The position numbers were made by a program, and so were the translations under genes. Below are positions 8,701-17,377 of a stretch of 64,000 nt of DNA, piece after piece; within the stretch, counting starts at the first letter, position 1; every line of letters starts with the position of its first letter. Location: NCBI GenBank assembly GCA_021811615.1, contig JAJZNW010000070.1, positions 1-64,000 of the forward strand. The letters are read 5' to 3'. Below the pieces are notes generated by a model. That model was not told where the DNA came from and did not search any database. It saw only the letters and a list, made by a program, of their open reading frames with translations. This DNA is from Bacteroidota bacterium (GTDB taxonomy: Bacteria; Bacteroidota; Ignavibacteria; Kryptoniales; JAKASW01).

Positions 8701-9348
8701 ATGAAAATAGAAATCTGGTCTGACGTCGTTTGTCCGTTTTGTTATATCGGAAAAAGAAAACTCGAGAACGCATTGGAACAATTTCAGCCGAAGGAAGATG
8801 TCGAGATACTATGGCACAGCTTCCAGCTCGATCCATCGGCAAAGAGGGAAGAGGGAAAGGACATCTACGACCATCTCGCTGAGAAGTACGGACAGGACCG
8901 CGAGTGGGCTTTGAACGTGAATAGTAATCTGGTTGAGAACGCGAAGAAGGTCGGCCTTGATTATCACTTCGAGAGAGTGATACCGGCAAATACTTTCGAC
9001 GCGCACAGGATGATACATCTTGCCGCCGCACACGGGTTGCAGGGGAAAGCCGAGGAGCGATATTTCGCCGCTTATTTCACAGAAGGAAGGAATCTGGGCG
9101 ATCCCTCCGCTTTAGCTGAGCTTGGAGTCGAAATCGGACTTGACGGGGAAGAAGTGAAACGAACGCTTGAGTCGTCGGACTATGCCGACGCCGTCAGAGG
9201 AGATATCGAAGAAGCGGAGTCGCTCGGGATAAACGCCGTTCCGTTCTTCGTGTTCAACAGGAAATACGCGATATCCGGTGCGCAGCCCACACATCTTTTC
9301 CTTGAGACGCTTCAGAAAGTTGCGGAGGAAGAAAAAGCGGCTGCCTGA
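8701..9348 (+). CDS. DsbA-family oxidoreductase, FrnE-like
   Basis: This 215-residue cytosolic protein has a thioredoxin-fold start (MKIEIWSDVVCPFCYIGKRKLE) with redox motif C11-P-F-C14, then the helical insertion usual for DsbA/HCCA-isomerase-like proteins. The cis-proline loop is visible as GINAVPFFVFNRKYAISGAQP. Length and motif order match the FrnE/YwbO subgroup of COG2761, thought to act in thiol-disulfide or stress redox chemistry; the substrate is unknown. There is no signal peptide. AAAGGA precedes the ATG. It converges on the porin gene at 9358 with only 9 bp between the stops. Confidence 0.9.
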   Translation: MKIEIWSDVVCPFCYIGKRKLENALEQFQPKEDVEILWHSFQLDPSAKREEGKDIYDHLAEKYGQDREWALNVNSNLVENAKKVGLDYHFERVIPANTFDAHRMIHLAAAHGLQGKAEERYFAAYFTEGRNLGDPSALAELGVEIGLDGEEVKRTLESSDYADAVRGDIEEAESLGINAVPFFVFNRKYAISGAQPTHLFLETLQKVAEEEKAAA

Positions 9349-9357
9349 CCGGCCCGA

Positions 9358-10677
9358 TCAGATGCTGACGTGCGCTCTTATCCCGAAGACGTTTACCGGG
9401 CCGCGCTGCGGGTTGTACGCGGGATTTACGATGTACTGGTAGTCTGCGCTTAAGGCGAGCATCTTATTGAGCTGGAACCGGTAGAACGTTTCCAGAACTT
9501 CGGCCGGAGCGTACTGGGGAAGCTTTCCGTCTCCGATTATGAACCCATATCCGCCGCTGGCGAGGTACTGACGGTGAGCTTTCGATATTCCGTCGACTGC
9601 TATTCCAATTCCGAACGCATCGTGCTTTCGCCCGAAGAATTCCGGTTTGGTGAGAATGCCGGCAGACACTGTGCGGTCGATCTCGGTGTAAGACCACGAT
9701 TCATTCTGGCCGTCGTTCCATCCTATCCTGGCAAACAATCCGGTGTTTCTGCAAAGACTCTGTTGAAAGTTTATTCCGAATCCGACCTTGGTCCTGCCGT
9801 ATTGCCTTGTCAATGCTATGTTGTGATTGTACTGAGGGTCGTTTGTAGCCTCCGCATAATTTCCGAAATGTCCGGTGTTGTAGTAAAGGAGCAGGCGGAC
9901 TTTCCCGCGCCGGTCACCGAGCCGATATGCGTAACCGCCTTGCAGGTTGAAACTGTGAGCCCTGGCTATATTAGGATCGTAGCTGGGGCCGTTCGCCGAA
10001 CTTGTCTGCATTGTTGCGGCGAATCGAAATGTAAAGATCGGGCTCAGGTATTCCGCCACGACTCCTGGGATATATCCTCGAGTGTCCGCGGCATAATCCC
10101 ATGCGCCGTTGTTCATCAGTGCCCAGTTCATGAACTGGGTCCTCGCATCATTGCTATATTTGTTTTTGTCGAAATAGCTGGCGAGGGATATTTTCCCGGC
10201 TATGATCGTTAGCATGGTCTCATCGGATGAGAGCCCTCTACCGGTAAGGCCGAAAGTTTTCACAAGGTAAAATTCGCCCGACGAGAATACCGGTGTCGGC
10301 TTTCCGATACGAAACGCGTCGCCGTTGGGGAAAGCGGCGAGTCCGACGGTGCCGCTCAACGCTTCTCCTCCGCTCATTTCCGGATTGAACACCGCCCTGA
10401 ATTGGTCCGGCAAATAGAGATCGAAGTGGAAGTTCGAGGTGAGCGACATTGCCGGCCGGTCTCTTGATAGGAAGCTGTTTTTGCCTGAGTAGGGGGAATG
10501 GAAGTTGTTGTTTGCCTGCTCTATGAGGGTCTGTTGAAAATGGAATTTCAGCTTGACGCCGTTATGGCCTCGATTTGTTGCGGCGAATGACGGGATCGCC
10601 CCACAGAAGAAAACGAGAAGGGTAAGAAGAACCGAACGTACGGACCTGGCCCGTCGATTTGCTGACGACAGAAGCAT
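9358..10677 (-). CDS. OprB-family carbohydrate porin
   Basis: The 439-residue precursor has a signal peptide (LLTLLVFFCGAIPSFAA) and a 16-strand-porin-like sequence. The C-terminal half is very typical of OprB (PF04966): LFARIGWNDGQNESW, AFGIGIAVDGIS, LASGGYGFIIGDG, ETFYRFQL and YQYIVNPAYNPQRGPVNVFG, ending in RAHVSI. Family members let sugars or other small solutes across the outer membrane. Genes nearby encode GH127 and GH3 enzymes and secreted peptidases, consistent with use of plant-type carbohydrate, but no direct operon link exists. It is a single gene. Confidence 0.85.
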   Translation of the reverse strand: MLLSSANRRARSVRSVLLTLLVFFCGAIPSFAATNRGHNGVKLKFHFQQTLIEQANNNFHSPYSGKNSFLSRDRPAMSLTSNFHFDLYLPDQFRAVFNPEMSGGEALSGTVGLAAFPNGDAFRIGKPTPVFSSGEFYLVKTFGLTGRGLSSDETMLTIIAGKISLASYFDKNKYSNDARTQFMNWALMNNGAWDYAADTRGYIPGVVAEYLSPIFTFRFAATMQTSSANGPSYDPNIARAHSFNLQGGYAYRLGDRRGKVRLLLYYNTGHFGNYAEATNDPQYNHNIALTRQYGRTKVGFGINFQQSLCRNTGLFARIGWNDGQNESWSYTEIDRTVSAGILTKPEFFGRKHDAFGIGIAVDGISKAHRQYLASGGYGFIIGDGKLPQYAPAEVLETFYRFQLNKMLALSADYQYIVNPAYNPQRGPVNVFGIRAHVSI

Positions 10678-10995
10678 GTGTTGCCTTTCCCGATAGTATT
10701 ATCTGCATAAAGTTCGAATCCCGTAACGGATTCAAATACATGCAACCACTCCGTTCCAATAAAATTAACAACCGGAAAGAGAGCGGGATGGTTCCAGTGT
10801 CGTCAGTTTATAGGGTCTGTTTCAAGTGAAGGGAGGAACTTCTGCGGATCGGTGCCGGCGGGGGGCGACTGAATACCCCGGCATAGGAAACTAATCATAG
10901 TGAGTAGAGTGGTCATGGATGATGCGGCCGGCGGCCGGTTAAGCCGAGGCTCCGGCCTTTCTTAAAAAGCCGAACGCCGGCCGCATCAGAACGTA
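10678..10995. other. Intergenic region between two minus-strand genes
   Basis: This 318-bp stretch separates the porin start from the end of the prolyl oligopeptidase gene, both on the minus strand. It should hold the porin promoter; an AT-rich ATAATACTAT-like stretch (complement of 10690-10705) is the best -10 candidate, without a clear -35. The oligopeptidase terminator hairpin lies at 10921-10987. I see no coding frame. Confidence 0.4.
10921..10987 (-). terminator. Long hairpin downstream of prolyl oligopeptidase
   Basis: Perfect 13-bp inverted repeat GATGCGGCCGGCG (10921-10933) and CGCCGGCCGCATC (10975-10987), enclosing smaller GC-rich pairings and a run TTTTTAAG when read on the minus strand. 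It begins 9 bp past the oligopeptidase stop, so it is probably its transcription terminator or an mRNA-stabilising structure. Confidence 0.6.
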
Positions 10996-13155
10996 CTATT
11001 TTACTCCGAGATTATATGCCATGAACGAAAGTACATCGGCTGCCTGGGCGATGCGCTTGTCGGTCGGCATGTAGTTGTGACTCGTTTTCGTCTCGACGCG
11101 AATCAGTATCGGATTGCCGCATGCCTGGTCGTGCTGCATCGCAGCCGTGAACTTGTACGAGTGACTCGGCACGACACGGTCATCATGGTCGGCGGTCGTG
11201 ACGATGGTCGGCGGGTAGCAGGTACCGGGCCTGATGTTCTCGACCGGCGAATATTTTATGAGCCACCGGAATGCCGTCGAGTCGTCAGAAGATCCATACT
11301 CAGGCACCCAGCCCACGCCGGCGGAGAACTTCTGGTATCTCAGCATATCCATCACGCCCGCGCCCGCATAGACTGCACCAAAGAGATCGGGACGTTCGGT
11401 CTCGCAGGCGCCGACAAGGAGACCGCCGTTCGAGTAACCTTCGATACCGAGCTTCGGCGTCGATGTGTACTTTTCCTTTATGAGATATTCCGCGGCAGCT
11501 ATGAAGTCATTGAATACGTTCTGCTTCTTGCCCAGCATGCCGGCATGATGCCATGCCTCGCCGTATTCTCCGCCGCCGCGGATGTTCGCGACCGCGTAGA
11601 TCCCGCCCATCTCAAGCCAGACTATGTTGACCGGGCTGAACGACGGTGTGATGCTGATATCGAATCCGCCATAACCGTACAGGAGTGTGGGGTTTTCGCC
11701 GTTCAGCTTGGTCCCTTTCTTCATCGTGATGAACATCGGGATGACCGTTCCATCCAGGGAGTGGTAGAAGACCTGCTTCGTGACGAAGGCTTTCGGATTG
11801 AAGTCGACACGAGGTGCATGAAATGCCGTGCTCCTGCCGGTTCTGAAGTCATATCTGAAAACCGTAGTCGGGTAAAGGAAAGATGTAAACGAGTAGAACA
11901 TCACCGGTAAATCTTCTCGGCCGTTCATCTCGCCGACAGTTCCGAGACCGGGAAGTTTCAACTCCTTCTGATGTGTGCCGTCGAGCGAATAAAAGGAGAC
12001 CTCGCTCTTCGCGTCAACGAGGTAGTTGACGACGATATGCCCGCCGGCGAGCATTGAGCCCTGGATGGCGTTCTTCGTTTCAGGAACTACTGTCTTCCAT
12101 GCTTCCGGAGATGGGTCGTCGATATTGAACGAGACAATTCTGCGGTTAGGCGCGCCGAGCGTGGTCTGCAAATAGATCGTCTTCCCGACGTTCCCAATCG
12201 GGTAGTACTCGGCATTATCCTTGGTGAAAAGCGGCGTGACGGGCGAAGAAAGATCGGGATGCTTAGCATCTTTCAAGTCGACGTAGTAGACCTTGTTCCG
12301 CGATTCGGTCCCCTTGTTGAGAATGATGAACAGGTAATGACCGTCGTCAGTGACGCTGCCTCCGACGTACCACCCGGGGAAGTCCTTCAGGCTGTAGAAG
12401 AGTTTGTCTTCGCTCTGCGGAGTTCCGATCTTGTGGTAGTAAAGCATCTGGCCCACCGCTTCGGACATCAGCGCGTCTCCTTTCTTCGGCTCAGGGAAGC
12501 GGGAGTAGAAGAATCCTTTGCTGTCTTTCGTCCAGGCGATGCCTGAGAACTTCACCCACTTCACCGTGTCCGTGAAGTCTTTGCCGGTGGCGATGTCCTT
12601 CACGTGGAATTCCTCCCAGTCGGCGCCGCCTTCGGACAGGCCGTAGCAGAAGTATTTGCCGTTGGGCGATGCGTCGTATTCCAAAAGGGCGATCGAGCCA
12701 TTCGGAGAGAGTTTGTTCGGATCGAGGACCAGCTTGGCTCTCCCTTTGACCATTTTCTCCATGTATACCGGGCTCTGGTTTTGCAGGCCCGTATTTTTGC
12801 TGTAGAAGAGAATGCCGTCGTGTTCGCTCGGGACACCGACCTTCGGATAGTTCCAAAGCGTGGTAATCCTTTTCTGAATCCGACTCCTGTATGGAATCCT
12901 GTCGAGGTAGGAGAAAGTTACCTTGTTCTCGGCTTCGACCCATTCTTCGACCTTCGGGCTGTTTTGTGCTTCCATCCATTGGTATGGGGCAGGCACTTTG
13001 GTCCCGAAATAATCGTTGACGACCGTGTCCCGAAATGTGTTGGGGTACTTTAACTGTTGAGCCATTGAAATCCCTGGTAAAGTCATGAAGGCGAAAATGA
13101 TGCAGGTTCCGAGAAGTGCCATAAGTAATTCTCGTTTCGTACTTCGCGCGATCAT
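10996..13155 (-). CDS. Secreted prolyl oligopeptidase (S9A family)
   Basis: The 719-residue protein has an N-terminal signal peptide (MALLGTCIIFAFMTLPGISMAQ) followed by the seven-bladed propeller and the C-terminal alpha/beta-hydrolase domain of S9A peptidases. The catalytic triad is visible: Ser in GIEGYSNGGLLVGA, Asp in TTADHDDRVVPSHS and His in ETKTSHNYMP. GGGGEYGEAWHHAG-like and GYGGFDISI segments are conserved family features. It should cleave proline-containing oligopeptides in the periplasm or outside. RBS AGGAGGT precedes ATG 13155. A GC-rich terminator follows. It is transcribed alone. Confidence 0.95.
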   Translation of the reverse strand: MIARSTKRELLMALLGTCIIFAFMTLPGISMAQQLKYPNTFRDTVVNDYFGTKVPAPYQWMEAQNSPKVEEWVEAENKVTFSYLDRIPYRSRIQKRITTLWNYPKVGVPSEHDGILFYSKNTGLQNQSPVYMEKMVKGRAKLVLDPNKLSPNGSIALLEYDASPNGKYFCYGLSEGGADWEEFHVKDIATGKDFTDTVKWVKFSGIAWTKDSKGFFYSRFPEPKKGDALMSEAVGQMLYYHKIGTPQSEDKLFYSLKDFPGWYVGGSVTDDGHYLFIILNKGTESRNKVYYVDLKDAKHPDLSSPVTPLFTKDNAEYYPIGNVGKTIYLQTTLGAPNRRIVSFNIDDPSPEAWKTVVPETKNAIQGSMLAGGHIVVNYLVDAKSEVSFYSLDGTHQKELKLPGLGTVGEMNGREDLPVMFYSFTSFLYPTTVFRYDFRTGRSTAFHAPRVDFNPKAFVTKQVFYHSLDGTVIPMFITMKKGTKLNGENPTLLYGYGGFDISITPSFSPVNIVWLEMGGIYAVANIRGGGEYGEAWHHAGMLGKKQNVFNDFIAAAEYLIKEKYTSTPKLGIEGYSNGGLLVGACETERPDLFGAVYAGAGVMDMLRYQKFSAGVGWVPEYGSSDDSTAFRWLIKYSPVENIRPGTCYPPTIVTTADHDDRVVPSHSYKFTAAMQHDQACGNPILIRVETKTSHNYMPTDKRIAQAADVLSFMAYNLGVK

Positions 13156-13510
13156 TGGACCTCCTGTTTTTTTTGTACGGAAAAATTACGGCTTCAAGAT
13201 TTTTGTCACTGAAGCATGCGCGCCTCTTTTGGAGTGTCGTGACTGTGAATTTGCTCCGGTGCCCGTTTTCGTTGCACGAATTGAATTACCTCGGGGGCAA
13301 GGCACACAGTCATTACGTTAAATATCGCATCGGTGTCCCCAGCATGCAAACGATTTACCTGATGCCTGAGGGACTATGGACTGGAGTACCGGTGAAGTTG
13401 AGTCGCTTGCCGGTTATTCCGGGAAGATGGAACAAAGCTGTGTCCATAAGGGTTTATACTTGGAACGACGTGGTAGAGAATATTAGACATACAAAACAGA
13501 GGAACAATCT
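13156..13510. other. Divergent intergenic region, promoters expected
   Basis: This 355-bp gap lies between the divergent prolyl oligopeptidase and DoxX genes. It contains the oligopeptidase RBS (CCTCC at 13162) beside a T8 run. On the plus side, CTTGGAACG...GAATATTAGAC lies 50 bp before the DoxX start and is a loose -35/-10 match with a short spacer. No gene or strong repeat is seen. Confidence 0.35.
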
Positions 13511-13927
13511 ATGGAAGCTGCGAAGAGTATATCTGAAGACCTCGGGAAATTAGTCCTGCGGTTGACCGTTGCCGGCCTTATGCTGTTTCACGGCGTGTCG
13601 AAAATCGAACACGGTGTAGCCTGGATGGCAGGTCCGCTCGCGGCAATTCACCTGCCGGCTTTCATAATGTACGGCGCTTATGTCGGCGAGGTAATTGCGC
13701 CCATCTTCATCATATTCGGACTTTATACGAGGATTGCAGGGCTAGTCCTGTCGTTCGACCTTTTCATGGCATTTGTCCTTGTGACTCACTCGCACTTTTT
13801 CATGCTCAATCCGGCTGGAGGCTGGGCTCTTGAACTGGATGCTTTTTACTTCCTCGGTGGAATATGTCTCTTCCTTTTTGGCGCAGGACGTATCAGCCTC
13901 GGGGGCTTGAAGGGGAAGTTTAATTGA
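13511..13927 (+). CDS. DoxX-family membrane protein
   Basis: This 138-residue integral membrane protein has four hydrophobic segments: LVLRLTVAGLMLFHGVSKI, LPAFIMYGAYVGEVIAPIFIIFGLYTRIAGLVLSF, FDLFMAFVLVTH, and YFLGGICLFLFGAG. The LRxxxGxxLxxHGxxK start and the GEVxxPxxIxxGLxTR motif are characteristic of DoxX (PF07681). The family's biochemical role is poorly known; members are linked to redox or thiosulfate chemistry. RBS AGAGGA lies before the ATG. A TGCCTC/GAGGCA hairpin follows at about 13938-13953. Confidence 0.85.
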   Translation: MEAAKSISEDLGKLVLRLTVAGLMLFHGVSKIEHGVAWMAGPLAAIHLPAFIMYGAYVGEVIAPIFIIFGLYTRIAGLVLSFDLFMAFVLVTHSHFFMLNPAGGWALELDAFYFLGGICLFLFGAGRISLGGLKGKFN

Positions 13928-14284
13928 AGAAATGAATTGCCTCTTTAGAGGCAGTTCGAATGCACGACATTCGCAATCGAACGAAGGTCCGCAATAGTAC
14001 CCGACGGTAGTGTTGACACTCTTCGTCACTGAGATTAACTTACCCGCGAGATCGTCTCTATGCAGGAATTTCAGATTTGGCCGGGCGATCCAAAACTGTC
14101 CGGAGACTGCGAGTCCACGAGACCGGCGCACATTCCGGCATTCCTTGTTGCGGAGCACCAATCCGATAACTCTTCTTCATACGACTCAGAGAAAGCACGT
14201 ATTCCCTAAGCTTAAGCGAACCGGCCTGACGGCGGCGCAGCAGTTCCGGCGGTAACGAAAAACGTAACCGTAAAGGAGGTCGTC
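13928..14284. other. Intergenic region with terminator-like hairpin and repeat motif
   Basis: Directly after DoxX lies the hairpin TGCCTC-TTTA-GAGGCA, without a T run. A 17-bp sequence, ACATTCCGGCATTCCTT, at 14130-14146 recurs exactly at 25662-25678. The frame reading across it on the minus strand has no support as a gene. The AAAGGAGGT ribosome binding site of the next gene ends the stretch. Confidence 0.4.
14013..14041 (+). promoter_or_regulatory. Candidate sigma-70-type promoter upstream of ybaK-like gene
   Basis: TTGACA at 14013-14018, a 17-bp spacer, then TAACTT at 14036-14041. The -35 box is perfect; the -10 keeps only the key TA...T positions. It would leave a leader of about 240 nt before the gene at 14285. 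Confidence 0.35.
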
Positions 14285-14749
14285 ATGAATCTGGACAAGT
14301 TGAAGGAATACCTGGACAACCACGGGGTGAAGTATGTGGTTATCAGCCATTCGCTTGGATACACCTCGCAGGAAATCGCACACTCGGCGCACGTGCCCAC
14401 CGACCAGCTCGCCAAAACGGTCATCGTGAAGATCGACGGCAGACTATGCATGGCTGTTCTCCCCGCTTCTCACAAAGTCGATCTGCACCTGCTCAGAGAT
14501 GTGACAGGTGCGAGGAAAGTAGAGCTCGCCACAGAAGACGAATTCGTCGGTAATTTTCACGGCTGTGAAGCCGGAGCTATGCCGCCGTTCGGGAACGTCT
14601 ACGGTATGGATGTATTTGTCTCCGAACTTCTGTCAGAGCAGGAAGAGATAGCATTTAACGCCTGCTCGCACAGGGAAGTCATTAAGATGTCTTACAGGGA
14701 CTTCGCGCGGCTTGTGCAGCCGAAAGTGATAGAGTTGGCCGAGCCGTAA
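14285..14749 (+). CDS. YbaK/ProX-type aminoacyl-tRNA deacylase
   Basis: The 154-residue protein belongs to the YbaK/ProRS-editing fold: an N-terminal helix (LDKLKEYLDNHGVKY), the LAKTVIVKIDG strand carrying the conserved Lys, AVLPASHKVDL, and the GCEAGAMPPFGNVYGMDVFVSE segment with the family GxxPPxG-like loop. Such free-standing proteins hydrolyse mischarged tRNAs (for example Cys- or Ala-tRNAPro). AAAGGAGGTCGTC precedes the ATG, a strong RBS. It stands alone between intergenic gaps. Substrate preference cannot be read from the sequence. Confidence 0.85.
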   Translation: MNLDKLKEYLDNHGVKYVVISHSLGYTSQEIAHSAHVPTDQLAKTVIVKIDGRLCMAVLPASHKVDLHLLRDVTGARKVELATEDEFVGNFHGCEAGAMPPFGNVYGMDVFVSELLSEQEEIAFNACSHREVIKMSYRDFARLVQPKVIELAEP

Positions 14750-15105
14750 GAGAGCTACGATTCCTTACTCTCTTAGATTAGTCCAGTTAAGCCGATAGAA
14801 TGGTTCGGCCCGCCGGCTGATTATTGGCTGCGCGGCAAAGGAGTCGAAGATGTCTCCGGCAGCCGCGCACTTCTCAGGCGGGTCGGCGCCGGCGCTTGAA
14901 CGGAGCTGTACATCTACGGGGGAAGATGGAATTTACAAGGCGAGGTCGGGGTATAAGCATTTCCACTAAAAGTGAACTTATTCATCACGGATTTGTTAAA
15001 CAGATATGGAAATGGTTGTTGCGTAAGCACCGACGGCGTGTACGGCATTCAGAATATGCGGTATAGAGCCTTGAGCAACAAAAATCATCACAGAGAGGAA
15101 ATGTA
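14750..15105. other. Intergenic stretch with one structured element
   Basis: There is no convincing gene in these 356 bp. The only clear structure is an inverted repeat TGCGCGGC (14829-14836) / GCCGCGCA (14862-14869) with an inner GGAGTC/GTCTCC partial pairing, which may be an RNA hairpin or terminator. AGAGAGGAAATGTA just before 15106 supplies the next RBS. Confidence 0.4.
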
Positions 15106-16089
15106 ATGAAGATTTTCGTTGCGGGGGGGACGGGTGTGCTGGGCAGAAGAGTTGTCCCTTTGCTGATCTCGCAGGGACACGATGTAATAGGCCTCAGTCG
15201 TTCGATCGACAACGACGATTTACTTGCTACACTTGGAGCGGAAGCGCGGCGTGGCGATTTGTTCGATCGTGAAGGGCTTTACTCCATTTCTGCGGATTGC
15301 GATACCTTTATTCATCTGGCCACGTCGATACCGACGAAATCCAGGACGAGCATAGATGACTGGGTTCTCAACGATAGAATAAAGATCGAGGGAACTGCGA
15401 ATCTTCTTTCGGCAGCCAAGAGAAACAGCGCCCAACTCTATATACAGTCGAGCGTGACATTCCTTTACGGGAGGAGACACGGCGAATGGGTAGACGAGAC
15501 TTGCCCGCCTGCAGACAATTTGCCCGCGGTAGTGGAATCTTCGGTTGAAACGGAACGATTGGTTCTCAACGCAATCACACGAGAGAAGCTACCAGGCCTT
15601 ATCCTAAGGTTCAGCAACGTTTACAGCCATGATTCCAAACATACGACGACGATGTATGACATGATCAGCCGGGGTAAATTTCCCTTGATCGAAAGGGGAA
15701 CCGGTTATTGGAATTTGGTCACGGCTGACGATGCTGCGGAAGCAGTAATTGCCGCCGTGAAGAGAGGGAAACAAAACATCGGCAAGGTTTACAACATCTG
15801 CGACGATGCACCGGTCAAGTACAAGGACCTTGTGGAATTTCTTGCCGCGGCTCTCGGCGCCCCGAAGCCGGGAAGCATTCCCATCTTCCTGGCCAAACAC
15901 GCGATCGGTGATATCACTGTCCAATACCTGCTTCAAAGCATGAAATGTATGAACAAACGTGCCAAAGAAGATCTCGGCTGGCGACTTCGTTATCCGACCT
16001 ATCGTGAAGGACATGAGGCGATAATGGAAAGGTGGCGAAGACAGCACATCCCTACCGGCACGAGCGGGGTAAGTACGTTCGCTCTTTGA
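15106..16089 (+). CDS. NAD(P)-dependent epimerase/dehydratase (extended SDR)
   Basis: This 327-residue protein opens with the Rossmann nucleotide-binding motif MKIFVAGGTGVLGRRVVPLL (GxxGxxG). SSVTFLYGRRHGEW replaces the usual S...YxxxK region, so the catalytic Tyr-Lys pair is only partly evident. The C-terminal half (NLVTADDAAEAVIAAVKRG...YNICDD) fits NAD-dependent epimerases. In this family the substrate is usually a nucleotide sugar, but the divergent active site suggests an atypical SDR (for example NmrA- or HSD3b-like). RBS AGAGAGGA is present. Neighbours give no pathway. Confidence 0.8.
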   Translation: MKIFVAGGTGVLGRRVVPLLISQGHDVIGLSRSIDNDDLLATLGAEARRGDLFDREGLYSISADCDTFIHLATSIPTKSRTSIDDWVLNDRIKIEGTANLLSAAKRNSAQLYIQSSVTFLYGRRHGEWVDETCPPADNLPAVVESSVETERLVLNAITREKLPGLILRFSNVYSHDSKHTTTMYDMISRGKFPLIERGTGYWNLVTADDAAEAVIAAVKRGKQNIGKVYNICDDAPVKYKDLVEFLAAALGAPKPGSIPIFLAKHAIGDITVQYLLQSMKCMNKRAKEDLGWRLRYPTYREGHEAIMERWRRQHIPTGTSGVSTFAL

Positions 16090-16551
16090 CGAATAACCCC
16101 AGGGTCTTTGAGAAAGGTTCACCGGCGGCGACGCCAGAGAGAATGTCGGACAAAGGCTAAGGGTTTGGCTCGCCCGGTCTCGCGCGGGCTTCGATGGCGT
16201 TTCCAGACGCTTCGTGGAACAGCTGCTGAATCTGCAAAACATAACCGCTCGGTAAGCTTTTCCGCGCCATACGTTGAAACGAACGGCTGATAAGAACACT
16301 TCCCCTTTGCGGTTTCTCGCGATTGCCAGGAGTCCATTTTATTGAATGACGTAGTGTCGATAACCGGTAACTCAGCGGTTACTGCAACGCATTTCTTGCA
16401 CTACTTTATCTCGTCCTCTTCTGTTATCTTCTGGGAGTAACAACCACCATCTCAACAATGCCATGATGCGACCGGCGTTCAATACCTTGCATCGCGTTTG
16501 TGTTTTGCGATGCAACCCAATTCTTCATTTTGAAAAACCGACAGGTCAAGA
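16090..16551. other. Intergenic region with two inverted repeats
   Basis: No gene is visible in these 462 bp. A GCCCG/CGGGC hairpin at 16172-16189 may end the epimerase transcript. A perfect 9-bp inverted repeat lies near the PhzF start and is listed separately. Confidence 0.4.
16487..16515 (+). promoter_or_regulatory. Perfect inverted repeat upstream of PhzF-like gene
   Basis: TTGCATCGC (16487-16495) and GCGATGCAA (16507-16515) are exact reverse complements separated by 11 bp, ending 36 bp before the ATG at 16552. It could be a repressor operator or a 5'-leader hairpin. There is no experimental or family support. Confidence 0.4.
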
Positions 16552-17331
16552 ATGAATATTCCAATTTATCAAATCGACGCTTTTACCGATGAAAGATTCC
16601 GCGGCAACCCGGCTGCGGTCTGTATTCTCGAGGGATGGCTACCAGACACAACCCTGCAAAACATCGCTGAAGAAAACAACCTTGCCGAGACGGCCTTCGT
16701 GGTGAGGAAGAATAACAGTATCGAGCTCAGATGGTTTACACCGGCGGTTGAGGTAGATCTCTGCGGGCACGCGACTCTTGCGACGGCATATACATTCAAG
16801 GAGCATCTCGAATACAAGGAGGACGAAATAAGCTTCAAGACGAAGAGCGGAATCCTGGAGGTCATATACGGCGGGGATATGATGTCATTGATTTTCCCGA
16901 GAAGAGAAGGCGCGGTGTATTCCGGTATTGATGAAATAGCGGCGGCGCTTGGAGCTCGACCTGTAGAGGTTTTCAAGTCGAGAGATATCATGGCGGTCTT
17001 CGAGGATGAGGGAACAGTAAAAGCTCTTGAGCCGGATTTAGATAAAATCAGGAGACTCGAGTGCCTCGGTGTAATCGCGACGGCACCTGGGAAGAATGCG
17101 GACTTCGTCTCGAGATACTTCGCACCTCAGGCGGGTATTAACGAAGATCCCGTTACGGGATCGGCCCACACGACGCTCATTCCATATTGGAGTTCGAGGC
17201 TGAGGAAGAGACAGCTTGCCGCAATGCAGATTTCGAGGAGAGGTGGAAAACTTTTCTGTGAAGACCTCGTGGATAAGGTTAAAATTTCAGGGAAGGCGGT
17301 CACTTATCTGACGGGGACTATTACTGTGTAG
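16552..17331 (+). CDS. PhzF-family isomerase-like protein
   Basis: The 259-residue protein has the PhzF (phenazine biosynthesis-like) signature: IYQIDAFTDERFRGNPAAVCIL, EENNLAETAFVV with the conserved active-site Glu region, LRWFTPAVEVDLCGHATLA, and the C-terminal FAPQAGINEDPVTGSAHTTL. It has the normal two-lobed length. Family members isomerise small acids by proton transfer; most are not involved in phenazines and the substrate here is unknown. The gene is single, 46 bp before the GH3 gene, with which it could be cotranscribed. Confidence 0.9.
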   Translation: MNIPIYQIDAFTDERFRGNPAAVCILEGWLPDTTLQNIAEENNLAETAFVVRKNNSIELRWFTPAVEVDLCGHATLATAYTFKEHLEYKEDEISFKTKSGILEVIYGGDMMSLIFPRREGAVYSGIDEIAAALGARPVEVFKSRDIMAVFEDEGTVKALEPDLDKIRRLECLGVIATAPGKNADFVSRYFAPQAGINEDPVTGSAHTTLIPYWSSRLRKRQLAAMQISRRGGKLFCEDLVDKVKISGKAVTYLTGTITV

Positions 17332-17377
17332 ATTTTCAGTTTCACATGTCAGGGACAACACGCGGGAGGGCTGCACA

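Noticed and set aside
10705-10735. GTTCGAATCCCG, resembling a tRNA T-loop
   Set aside because: No T-stem, acceptor stem or anticodon arm can be formed around it; it lies in the upstream region of the porin gene.
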